Assembly: GCA_031256015.1 (NCBI GenBank) | Contig: JAIRRK010000009.1 | Span: forward strand, 1-10,386 | Source: Dysgonamonadaceae bacterium | GTDB lineage: Bacteria > Bacteroidota > Bacteroidia > Bacteroidales > Azobacteroidaceae | Reading direction: 5' to 3' | DNA length: 10,386 nucleotides | Part shown: positions 1-6,748 of the stretch, in pieces | How the letters are laid out: every line of letters begins with the position of its first letter | Numbering within the stretch: position 1 is the stretch's first letter | Translations under genes and position numbers: made by a program | Notes under the pieces: model-generated | What the model was told of the DNA's origin: nothing | What the model saw: the letters and a program-made list of their open reading frames with translations, nothing else | The model's database searches: none

Positions 1-986
1 GATAATGTTTTTATTGTTTCTGCCAAAAACTCCGGCTCGTATCGATTTATTAATACGCCTACGTTATAATGTGATACGATTCTTCTTATTTCCGGGAAAT
101 CGGTAGCCAAGATAACAACACGATTCCGGATATAATCGAAGATTCGATTCGGAAGCGAAAAATAATAATTCAATCCTTTGTTTTCAAGCAGATTGATACC
201 GATATCCGCGGAAGCCGTATAGCTTAATAATTCTTCAAAAGGAACTCTTCCGGTAAAAATGACTTTGTCTTCCAGATTTTGTTTCTTTACTTTCTCTTTC
301 AAATCGTTCAGAATATCTCCGCCTCCGACTACATAAAATATAAAATCGTCGAGAAAAGGCATGGCGTCTATCACCCACTCTATTCCTCTTCCAACGTTGA
401 CGGCTCCCTGATACAACAACATTTTCTTTCCGTTTTTCTTTATTTTGTGTTCATTCGGTCCGACAGGTTTATCTGCAAAAGGAATATTGCGAACAACTTT
501 CATATCCATTCCGTATTTGCGGTTATAAATATCGGCAATGGATCGACAAACAGTGTAAGAGTATTTCAATCGGGGAAATAAGTAATCTTCCAAAGCCGTC
601 CAGAATTGTTTCACATGTTTACGCCCGACTACTTCCGGAACTTCCGGAAACATTTCGTGAGCATCAAATACCAGAGGTTTCCGTCGAATACGTGAAGCGA
701 AATAATTGGCCGATAAGGTATCGGTATCGTTGGAGAGAAAGATATCCGCTCTGTCGAACAAAAGGTAAAAAAACAAACGGACGTTGTATTCGGCGTAAAA
801 CAAAAACGATTTGTTGAAAAACAGTCGCATCCGCTCGGTTCGGTAAGTTCTGTTCAGAATCGGACTGTTTCTGAATTTTCGTCCGACCAATTTAACTTCG
901 TAACCGTTTTCGGAAAGAGTTGTACAAACTTTGTGTACCCGCTGGTCCGTTGCCAAGTCGTTTATGACTGAAACTGTTATTTTCAT
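1..986 (-). CDS. Glycosyltransferase, GT-B fold group 1 (GT4-like), 3' end cut by window edge
   Basis: A reading frame open from ATG at 986 to the left edge gives 328 residues without a stop. It starts MKITVSVINDLATDQRVHKV, a typical N-terminus of Bacteroidota GT-B transferases. The N-terminal acceptor half runs to about residue 170 and includes FDAHEMFPEVPEVVG (107-121). The C-terminal donor-binding half contains LYQGAVNVGRGIEWV (191-205), VVGGGD (219-224) and SLPNRIFDYI (277-286), the place of the donor-binding E-x7-E region of GT4 enzymes, here with D in place of the usual final E. The family transfers a sugar from a nucleotide-sugar to a glycan or lipid acceptor at the cytoplasmic membrane. 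Little of the protein should be missing, since such enzymes are usually 350-400 residues. It is divergent from the ABC ATPase, with its own promoter box 5 bases upstream of the start. Exact sugar unknown; family confident. Confidence 0.88.
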   Translation of the reverse strand, partial: MKITVSVINDLATDQRVHKVCTTLSENGYEVKLVGRKFRNSPILNRTYRTERMRLFFNKSFLFYAEYNVRLFFYLLFDRADIFLSNDTDTLSANYFASRIRRKPLVFDAHEMFPEVPEVVGRKHVKQFWTALEDYLFPRLKYSYTVCRSIADIYNRKYGMDMKVVRNIPFADKPVGPNEHKIKKNGKKMLLYQGAVNVGRGIEWVIDAMPFLDDFIFYVVGGGDILNDLKEKVKKQNLEDKVIFTGRVPFEELLSYTASADIGINLLENKGLNYYFSLPNRIFDYIRNRVVILATDFPEIRRIVSHYNVGVLINRYEPEFLAETIKTL

Positions 987-991
987 TCCCG

Positions 992-999
992 CAAAAGTA
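992..999 (-). promoter_or_regulatory. Bacteroidota -7 promoter box (TACTTTTG) for the GT-B glycosyltransferase
   Basis: Read on the minus strand, TACTTTTG matches the TAnnTTTG consensus exactly. Only five bases separate it from the ATG at 986, so initiation about 7 bases downstream would give an almost leaderless mRNA. No clear -33 TTTG was found at the expected distance. Inference from consensus only. Confidence 0.5.
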
Positions 1000-1031
1000 A
1001 AAAAAACATTCGGTTATTTGAATAAATCCAT

Positions 1032-1039
1032 TAACTTTG
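1032..1039 (+). promoter_or_regulatory. Bacteroidota -7 promoter box (TAACTTTG) for the ABC ATPase unit
   Basis: TAACTTTG matches TAnnTTTG and lies 10 bases before the ATG at 1050. A poor -33-like element (TTCGG, 1009-1013) precedes it at about 18 bases. The predicted leader is only a few bases long. It faces away from the minus-strand box at 992-999, making a compact divergent promoter region. Confidence 0.5.
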
Positions 1040-1049
1040 TTCGACAAAA

Positions 1050-1835
1050 ATGAACGAAGAAACCCTTTTATTAAATAATTTATCGATAGGCTACAAGACA
1101 CGAAAAAACACGAAAGTTGTAGTCGAGAATCTGTCCGCCCGTATTTCGGAAGGAAAATTAACCTGTCTTATCGGGTCGAACGGAAGCGGAAAATCAACTT
1201 TACTGCGAACATTAGCCGGGTTTCAACCTCCTTTATCCGGAAACATAAAAATATACGGCAAAGATATACAAACGTACTCCGACAGAGATTTATCGAAACT
1301 TATCGGAGTGGTTTTAACGGAAAAAGTCGAAACGGGAAACATGAGCGTGAGAGAATTGGCAGCTACCGGACGAAATCCTTATACCGGTTTTTGGGGAAAG
1401 TTAAGCAACCGGGATGAAGCAATTATCGAAGAGGCTATCGAGCGGGTAAATATTCGCTTCTTGGCTGACCGACAAATTTATACACTGAGCGACGGAGAAC
1501 GACAAAAAGCAATGATAGCCAAAGTTCTTACGCAACAAACGCCTATTATTTTCCTCGATGAACCGACGGCTTTCTTGGATTTCCGGAGTAAAATAGAGAT
1601 TATGCAATTGTTATACGACTTGTGCAGGAAAATGAATAAAACCATATTTTTGTCATCGCACGATTTGGATTTATCGTTACAAATCGCCGATATTTTATGG
1701 ATATTGGATAAAGAACGAAAACCGGTAACGGGAAGTCCCGAAAAACTGATAAACGACGGAATTATTGACCGGTATTTCCAAAGCAAAGGCGTCGTATTCG
1801 ACAAGACAAAAAAATCATTCAAAATAAAAATATAA
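1050..1835 (+). CDS. ABC transporter ATP-binding protein, FecE/BtuD-like (iron-complex or cobalamin type)
   Basis: A 261-residue ABC ATPase, the usual length for the FecE/FepC/BtuD family that powers import of siderophores, haem or cobalamin through FecCD/BtuC-type permeases. Motifs: Walker A GSNGSGKST (42-50), signature LSDGERQ (146-152), Walker B IIFLDEP (166-172), D-loop FLDF (175-178) and the H-loop histidine H204 in LSSHDLD. The segment RELAATGRNPYTGFWGKLS is typical of FecE-type proteins. The Q-loop glutamine is replaced: where FecE has LPQ this protein has LTE, so E91 takes the place. No permease or substrate-binding protein is adjacent; upstream is a divergent glycosyltransferase and downstream, 15 bases away, an ATP-grasp-like gene, probably co-transcribed. 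ATPase role is sure; substrate is not, and the permease must be encoded elsewhere if it is a transporter subunit. Confidence 0.93.
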   Translation: MNEETLLLNNLSIGYKTRKNTKVVVENLSARISEGKLTCLIGSNGSGKSTLLRTLAGFQPPLSGNIKIYGKDIQTYSDRDLSKLIGVVLTEKVETGNMSVRELAATGRNPYTGFWGKLSNRDEAIIEEAIERVNIRFLADRQIYTLSDGERQKAMIAKVLTQQTPIIFLDEPTAFLDFRSKIEIMQLLYDLCRKMNKTIFLSSHDLDLSLQIADILWILDKERKPVTGSPEKLINDGIIDRYFQSKGVVFDKTKKSFKIKI

Positions 1836-1850
1836 GTCTTTATTCAGGCG

Positions 1851-3050
1851 ATGATTCATTACTTCAATCCGGGAAACGAAACGGCGATATTAAATGCTTC
1901 GAAATATTATCATCCGCCGGTCAATCAAATAAAGATGCAAAAGGAGTTGGCTTTTCTTCCCGCGTGGTATGCGCAACCGAATGATTTTGTTTTGATTAAT
2001 CAAAAGCTTCCCTCGGAATTTATCCGGAAAACAGAAGATTTAAACATGGTCGACCGGTCGATTACGGTTTCGGATTTCATCGACCGAAAAGAAACGCTGA
2101 ACCGCGAAAAAATCTGTTTATGGGGACCGGCTCCGAACAGTATTCATCTTTTCGAGAAGATAAAAAGCGAATACAACCTCGATATTGATATTCCGAAATG
2201 GAAAACGGAATATGCCTTATTAAGCAGCAGACACACTGCTTTTTCCGTTCTTAAAAAATTGATGAGCCGCATTTCGTCGGTGGAAAAAGATATTTTACCC
2301 TCGTTTTTCTCCGAAGTAACCGACATAGAACAATATGTCTCGGATAAGAACACGAAACTCGTATTAAAATCGCCTTATTCCTCTTCGGGAAGGGGAATCG
2401 TTTGGCTTCCTCCCGGACAATTAAATCGGTCGGAGCGGCAAATAATCGGCGGAATGTTGAAAAAGCAACGTTCCGCTTCCGTTGAAAAAAAACTGGATAA
2501 ACTGCTCGACTTTTCCGCACATTTCGAAATCACTCCCGATAAAGCGATTCGTTTCGCGGGCTATTCTCTTTTTGAAACCGGAACGAAAGGCAATTACGAG
2601 AAAAGTATTTTATTGCCTCAAAATGAAATAGAAAAAACGTTATTTCAGTATATCGGGAAAGACCTTCTTTCGGAAGTGACGGAACAGTTAAAAATCAATC
2701 TTTCGGAAGAATATGCTCCTTATTACGAGGGAAATTTGGGCGTGGATATGATGATTTATCTTTCCGGCAATCGATTTCATCTGCATCCGTGCGTAGAAAT
2801 CAATATGCGAAAAAGTATGGGATACTTGTCTTTGCAATTACAGAAAAACTATCTTCATCCCGACTCGAAAGGATTTTTTGCAATCGAATACAACAATCAA
2901 CCCGGACAAACAATCGAGAATCACCGTGAAAAGACAAAGCATTATCCTTTTCATATAAAAGAGCACAAAATTGTTTCGGGATACTCGGAACTTTGTCCGG
3001 TAAACGAGAACACGAATTATCATGCTTATGTACTGATTCACGGCCGGTGA
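1851..3050 (+). CDS. Uncharacterised ATP-grasp-like protein
   Basis: A 399-residue protein with no name I can give. It is soluble, with no signal peptide or membrane segment. Its centre and C-terminal half carry what looks like an ATP-grasp fold: TKLVLKSPYSSSGRGIVW (168-185) supplies a nucleotide-binding lysine (K173) and a glycine/serine-rich loop, GVDMMIY (297-303) resembles the strand before the metal site, and HPCVEINMRKSMGY (312-325) has the E-x-N-x-R pattern (E317, N319, R321) in which Glu and Asn normally hold Mg2+-ATP. ATP-grasp enzymes join a carboxylate to an amine or thiol through an acyl-phosphate. The N-terminus (MIHYFNPGNE) is a distinct domain of about 120 residues. The gene follows the ABC ATPase by 15 bases and ends 14 bases from the convergent glycan operon. 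The ligase activity is inferred from motifs; the substrate is unknown. Confidence 0.8.
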   Translation: MIHYFNPGNETAILNASKYYHPPVNQIKMQKELAFLPAWYAQPNDFVLINQKLPSEFIRKTEDLNMVDRSITVSDFIDRKETLNREKICLWGPAPNSIHLFEKIKSEYNLDIDIPKWKTEYALLSSRHTAFSVLKKLMSRISSVEKDILPSFFSEVTDIEQYVSDKNTKLVLKSPYSSSGRGIVWLPPGQLNRSERQIIGGMLKKQRSASVEKKLDKLLDFSAHFEITPDKAIRFAGYSLFETGTKGNYEKSILLPQNEIEKTLFQYIGKDLLSEVTEQLKINLSEEYAPYYEGNLGVDMMIYLSGNRFHLHPCVEINMRKSMGYLSLQLQKNYLHPDSKGFFAIEYNNQPGQTIENHREKTKHYPFHIKEHKIVSGYSELCPVNENTNYHAYVLIHGR

Positions 3051-3064
3051 AAAAATGAAAAATA

Positions 3065-3505
3065 TTAATTCTTAAAATACGATTTCAAATGAAGAAATAC
3101 GATATGGAATTTCTTCTCCCAACTCCATCGCGAATTTAATTTCCGATTGAAATATTCTCTATCGTATATTTGATATTTCTCATTCTGAAGTTTCAATTTT
3201 TCCACCCACGCAGAGATTTTTTTTCTTTCTTTCCGATTTAAAATATCAATCCCGGAAGGTTTCCAAACCAGCAAATAATGTAAATCCAATTCCTCTTTTG
3301 TAGGTTGAATATTCAGTTTGGCGAGATGATAAGCCAATATTTTTTTGGTGGTTTCGATTTGCTGATTTTCTTTTTGCATACTCACACTTCCCGAATGTTC
3401 GCGATAAAGAATCAATACTTCGAAAAGGTTCGCGACGGAATATTTTGATGCAATTTGCGACCACAAAAAATAATCTTCGGCATAAATATAATTTTTACTA
3501 TACAA
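3065..3505 (-). CDS. Glycosyltransferase family 2, C-terminal part of a frameshifted gene
   Basis: This frame continues, without an ATG of its own, the GT2 protein whose N-terminal part lies at 3498-4022. The only start that opens it early is a TTG (3503-3505) inside the T6 tract, so independent translation is doubtful. It begins YSKNYIYAEDYFLWSQIA; the ED pair is the general-base motif found two-thirds of the way through many GT2 domains, followed by a canonical LILYREHSGSVS segment and a basic tail ending in KSYFKN. Removing one T from the tract joins it to the N-terminal part as a single protein of about 318 residues, a normal length for this family. It closes the minus-strand operon and converges on the ATP-grasp gene with 14 bases between stops. 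Confidence 0.75.
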   Translation of the reverse strand: MYSKNYIYAEDYFLWSQIASKYSVANLFEVLILYREHSGSVSMQKENQQIETTKKILAYHLAKLNIQPTKEELDLHYLLVWKPSGIDILNRKERKKISAWVEKLKLQNEKYQIYDREYFNRKLNSRWSWEKKFHIVFLHLKSYFKN

Positions 3506-4022
3506 AAAATTCTTTCAAAATATCTTTTCGAATCATCATGGAAGAATGAGCAAAATAATTGCCGAAAAAAAGTCTGTCTTTTATTAGATGATTCGGGACA
3601 GCTTTATTGTATTTCGTTTTTCGTTTCCCTTTTTCGTTTATTTTGTCCATATATCCGCCAACCATCACCACATCGGGATTTTTCTCCAAAAAACGGATTT
3701 GTTTTTCAAAACGTCCGGGCAAAGAAATATCGTCGGCATCCATTCTGGCGATGTATTTTCCCGAACAAAATGCAATTCCTTTGTTCAAGGTATTAACCAG
3801 TCCTTCGTTTGCGGGATTGATGTGATAACTGATTCTTTCATCCTTATAAGAAAGAATAATTTGTTCCGATTGGTCGGTCGATCCGTCGTTGATAATAACT
3901 AATTCAAAATCCGGATAAGTTTGATTTAATATACTGTCTATAGCCGTATTCAGATATTTTTCGGCATTGAATACAGGCATTAAAACAGATACGACAGGAA
4001 TATGATCTACATTTTTATCCAT
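3498..4022 (-). CDS. Glycosyltransferase family 2, N-terminal part of a frameshifted gene
   Basis: A 174-residue frame carrying the nucleotide-sugar-binding half of a GT2 (GT-A fold) transferase: VSVLMPVFNAEKYL (11-24), NDGSTD (45-50), the metal-binding DADD (95-98) and FAHSSMMIRKDILK (157-170), after which it stops prematurely at ...EFFV. GT2 domains need the downstream ED base, which sits in the next frame (3065-3505), so this fragment alone is probably inactive. The break is a one-base surplus in a T6 run (3504-3509). The ATG at 4022 overlaps the end of the fucosyltransferase gene by 16 bases, implying translational coupling in one operon. It may be a recent pseudogene, a sequencing error in a homopolymer, or rescued by slippage. 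Donor sugar unknown. Confidence 0.78.
   Translation of the reverse strand: MDKNVDHIPVVSVLMPVFNAEKYLNTAIDSILNQTYPDFELVIINDGSTDQSEQIILSYKDERISYHINPANEGLVNTLNKGIAFCSGKYIARMDADDISLPGRFEKQIRFLEKNPDVVMVGGYMDKINEKGKRKTKYNKAVPNHLIKDRLFFGNYFAHSSMMIRKDILKEFFV
3504..3509 (-). other. Homopolymer (T6 on the minus strand) at the frameshift in the GT2 gene
   Basis: Minus-strand sequence reads GAA TTT TTT GTA TAG in the N-terminal frame. With five T instead of six it reads GAA TTT TTG TAT AGT AAA and passes straight into the C-terminal half (EFLYSKNY). The tract therefore is the most economical site of the indel. Recovery would need a +1 ribosomal shift or loss of one U in the transcript; a -1 shift would not enter the right frame. 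Confidence 0.7.
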
Positions 4023-4882
4023 GAATCGGGAAGCAAGTCGTTTGTTTGAAACTGATATTTATTGTCGGCAAACCATCGGGCCGGAGCAATCACCGTTTTT
4101 TCGGGATTTTCATTTAACCAGGCCGACCACCAACTGTATGAACTATTGGCAATAATATTGTGTTTGCAAAAACTCATCAATCGAAAATCGCTGTGCTGAG
4201 ATTCATCGCTTTTTTCCACAAAAACAGTCGGATAAGCTATTTGAAAATGCTTTTTAATCCAACCGATATCATCGGAAAAAACAAAAAACAAAGGGTTATC
4301 GATTTTTTCTATCAGATATTCAAGCGCTTTACGATAATATTCCGGCGGACAGATTCCGTGTTGCCGATTGACTTTCGGATTATCCACATAATCTCCTCTT
4401 CGAAAATGCAAACTAATCGAATGAGTTGCCTCGATTTCTTTTTGCAGTTGAATATAATAATCTCCTTTTAAGTCGTCTCTGAATGTAAATTCTTTCCGAA
4501 TAAGCGATTCGATATTTTTGAAATATTTTTCGGTTTGCCAATAACCTGTTAAAAGCGAATGATCGGCAACGTTCAATAGTTCGGGACAAAATCGGATTCC
4601 GCGTTCCCGAATAAAAGGACGACGATAATACGGTCTCAAAAAGTCATAACTCCGTTTATTTTTCTTAACGAAGTTAATATCTTCTTCCGTCGCCAATTCG
4701 GAAGATATTTTTAACAAATTCAATTCATATTTACGCGGAGTATAATCGAAATTATTTTTTATTTTCTCAAAAAAAGTAGTATCCAGCAACAGTTTTGTAT
4801 TGTGTTTTGTAGCCAAACATTTTCCGAAAGCATATTGAAACATCTGATTGCCGAAGCCTCCCTGTAATTTTACAATAATCAT
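4007..4882 (-). CDS. Alpha-1,2-fucosyltransferase, GT11 family
   Basis: A 291-residue protein of the usual GT11 length. It begins MIIVKLQGGFGNQMFQYAFG, the hallmark N-terminus of bacterial alpha-1,2-fucosyltransferases such as FutC and WbsJ. It has the GDP-fucose-binding HFRRGDY (159-165; HxRRxDY motif), FFVFSDDIGWIKKHF (199-213), and DFRLMSFCKHNIIANSSYSW (232-251) followed by WSAWLN. The family transfers L-fucose from GDP-fucose in alpha-1,2 linkage, commonly to galactose, giving H-antigen-like ends on O-antigen, capsule or LOS at the cytoplasmic side of the inner membrane. The gene starts 13 bases after the upstream GT2 gene and its end overlaps the next GT2 start by 16 bases. GDP-fucose synthesis genes (gmd, fcl or fkp) are not in the window. 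The acceptor sugar cannot be read from sequence. Confidence 0.93.
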   Translation of the reverse strand: MIIVKLQGGFGNQMFQYAFGKCLATKHNTKLLLDTTFFEKIKNNFDYTPRKYELNLLKISSELATEEDINFVKKNKRSYDFLRPYYRRPFIRERGIRFCPELLNVADHSLLTGYWQTEKYFKNIESLIRKEFTFRDDLKGDYYIQLQKEIEATHSISLHFRRGDYVDNPKVNRQHGICPPEYYRKALEYLIEKIDNPLFFVFSDDIGWIKKHFQIAYPTVFVEKSDESQHSDFRLMSFCKHNIIANSSYSWWSAWLNENPEKTVIAPARWFADNKYQFQTNDLLPDSWIKM

Positions 4883-4895
4883 CTGAAAGGTGAAT

Positions 4896-5765
4896 TTACT
4901 TGGTTCGCATTGTTCTTCTTCGCAAAAAACAAAGTCCGAAAACAGACCAACAAATGGTTCCCGAACGAAAGATTCGTTTTGTTAAAACAGGAATTTGAAA
5001 AAATTCGTACTGAGTTCGTTTGATAAGTGCATCGGAAATCGTCAGATGATATTTTTTTGCAAACGCTTTCCGTAAAGCCTTCGCATATTTCCAATCTTGA
5101 TTTCGTTTTTTCATTTGAGCTTTATTTTTTGTTGTCATAATCGAATCGTCCCGGTTCTTGTACATATAAATGGCATTCGGAACCGAAACAATCTTATTGG
5201 CTGAATAAACGGCTTGTAAAGAGAAAGGAAGATCTTCTATCAATCGGTTTTCTTCGAACAACAAATGGTTTGCTCTAAGAAAAGACGCTCGAAACAAATA
5301 TTTAACGGCATAACCGTGTATGCCGACGTTAGTCAACGATATTTTATCTTGATGTGTTGTTACAATCCATTTTTGGTCAAATTGATACGTTCTTCCGGGT
5401 TGATATTCGTTCAGCATTTCACAACAAGCCATATCGGCATCGACGTCGACAATTGCATCAATCATTCTTTCATAAAAATCGAGATTAATCAAATCATCAA
5501 CATCGAAAAAATGCAGATACTCGCCTGTTGCCTCAGCTATTCCCGTATTGCGAGCAGCAGCAGGCCCTTTATTTGACGAATGACGAACTACTTTAACCGG
5601 ATAAGATTCCATTAATTGAACCGAACAATCGGTCGAGCCGTCGTCAACAAAAATAAGTTCCAGATTTTTATACGACTGACAAAGCAGATTTTCGATACAT
5701 TGTACAATGTATTTTTCACTGTTATATACCGGGACAACAACGGATATTGAATTGTTTTTTTTCAT
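4896..5765 (-). CDS. Glycosyltransferase family 2
   Basis: A 289-residue GT-A fold transferase: ISVVVPVYNSEKYI (7-20), FVDDGSTDCS (39-48), GPAAARNTGIAEATGEYLHF (67-86), the metal-binding DVDD (88-91), and the ENRLIEDLPFSLQAV region with the ED general base. A short arginine-rich tail (FLRRRTMRTK) may contact the membrane surface. It would add a hexose or amino-hexose to the growing glycan. Its ATG shares one base with the stop codon of the Stealth gene (TAATG), a strong sign of coupled translation. The first codons read through an A8 run (5755-5762) immediately after the ATG, which is common in AT-rich genes but also a possible slippage point. Donor and linkage unknown. Confidence 0.9.
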   Translation of the reverse strand: MKKNNSISVVVPVYNSEKYIVQCIENLLCQSYKNLELIFVDDGSTDCSVQLMESYPVKVVRHSSNKGPAAARNTGIAEATGEYLHFFDVDDLINLDFYERMIDAIVDVDADMACCEMLNEYQPGRTYQFDQKWIVTTHQDKISLTNVGIHGYAVKYLFRASFLRANHLLFEENRLIEDLPFSLQAVYSANKIVSVPNAIYMYKNRDDSIMTTKNKAQMKKRNQDWKYAKALRKAFAKKYHLTISDALIKRTQYEFFQIPVLTKRIFRSGTICWSVFGLCFLRRRTMRTK

Positions 5766-6745
5766 TATTTCAGATTCATTTCAATATTCAGTACTTTTCG
5801 CAACCATGCAAAAATTTCATCCTTATCGTCTTGCGTGGCCATATCGATTGAACCAATACAGACCATCGACGGATGATGTTTTTCGAAATAACGGATTTTT
5901 CCGGGAACGTAATGTTTCCCGCGTTTAACCGGTTTCATATAAAATGCTTTTTCGGGAAGCATTACACAGTCGTCGGATTGAAATCCCAACAAATAATACA
6001 AAGTCTGCGGATGAATTTGTCTCCTGTCGCGGACACGATATTGTATGTTGGATTCCAAGATTTCGGGATGTTGGGAATAAAAACGCTCAAACACACTCTT
6101 TTTCAAAGGATGCGGAGTGTGTTGAATATGAAAATACCGCGTTTTATATCCCAAGAAATGAGCTGTTTCCCGCATCATGTCTTTAAATCCCAACGGACGT
6201 TTTCCGTTTTTTCTCGGTTTTATCAATGATAAAAAATCACCGAGAATCAAGTTGTTCCACCATCCTCGCGCAACCGACTTATCTTCTTTGTACCAATCTT
6301 CGAGTTGAACTTCTTTCAATAAGAAAAAGTCGTCGTTGAAATAAACAAAATGTTCGCTCAAGTCGGGGATTCGAAACAAAACAGTTTCAATAGTCGTTGC
6401 ATTAAATGTCGGAAGATAGGGTTCAAAATCTCTGAAAACAACACGATGATCGATTATTTCCACTTTTGTCCGGGTATCGGGAAAATTTTTCTCTATAAAT
6501 TCCTTTAATCCTTCCGGATATTGATTGTCGGTAATAATAAATATTTTTCTCACGAAAGGAGCAAATCTCAGAATAGAAGCAACACAATAATAAATTTCTC
6601 CTTCGGATGCATAGCGTGTTTTTCCGGCAATATCATCTGCTCGGCGATTTTCATCCGATAAATAAGGTTGCATTTTTTTCTGATGAGCGGGATCATTTCC
6701 ATCTACCCATGAAACAACAGCATCTATTGGAAACGGCATTTGCAT
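5765..6745 (-). CDS. Stealth-family sugar-phosphate transferase (capsule/surface glycan)
   Basis: A 326-residue protein with Stealth conserved regions in order. CR1 is IDAVVSWVDGNDP (7-19). CR2 spans about 43-142, with TRYASEGEIYYCVASILR (43-60), VRKIFIITDNQYP (65-77), LPTFNATTIETVLFRIP (111-127) and HFVYFNDDFFL (132-142). CR3 holds QHTPHPLKKSVFERF (208-222), and a short C-terminal block follows (SIDMATQDDKDEIFAW, 299-314). Stealth proteins include meningococcal capsule polymerases and animal GlcNAc-1-phosphotransferase. They move a hexose-1-phosphate from a UDP-sugar to a sugar hydroxyl, making phosphodiester bridges. The gene starts 3 bases after the upstream GT2-like gene and overlaps the next by one base. 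Within this operon it probably decorates or links the glycan with sugar phosphates. Which sugar is unknown. The nearby in-frame ATG two codons downstream (M3) is an equally possible start. Confidence 0.9.
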   Translation of the reverse strand: MQMPFPIDAVVSWVDGNDPAHQKKMQPYLSDENRRADDIAGKTRYASEGEIYYCVASILRFAPFVRKIFIITDNQYPEGLKEFIEKNFPDTRTKVEIIDHRVVFRDFEPYLPTFNATTIETVLFRIPDLSEHFVYFNDDFFLLKEVQLEDWYKEDKSVARGWWNNLILGDFLSLIKPRKNGKRPLGFKDMMRETAHFLGYKTRYFHIQHTPHPLKKSVFERFYSQHPEILESNIQYRVRDRRQIHPQTLYYLLGFQSDDCVMLPEKAFYMKPVKRGKHYVPGKIRYFEKHHPSMVCIGSIDMATQDDKDEIFAWLRKVLNIEMNLK

Positions 6746-6748
6746 AGA

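Noticed and set aside
627..650. Direct repeat of TTCCGGAA-like units
   Set aside because: It encodes the FPEVPEV segment of the glycosyltransferase and is explained by coding sequence; it is too short to be a mobile or regulatory repeat.
3037..3051. Inverted repeat TTCAC/GTGAA around GGCCG at the end of the ATP-grasp gene, a possible terminator
   Set aside because: The stem is only five pairs, overlaps the stop codon, and no T-run follows it on the plus strand; A-rich sequence follows instead. I see no clear terminator in the 14-base convergent gap.
4879..5094. Alternative minus-strand frame over the 3' end of the GT2 gene, considered as a second frameshift
   Set aside because: It overlaps the annotated GT2 frame, has no family motif, and the GT2 protein reaches a normal length (289 residues) in its own frame.
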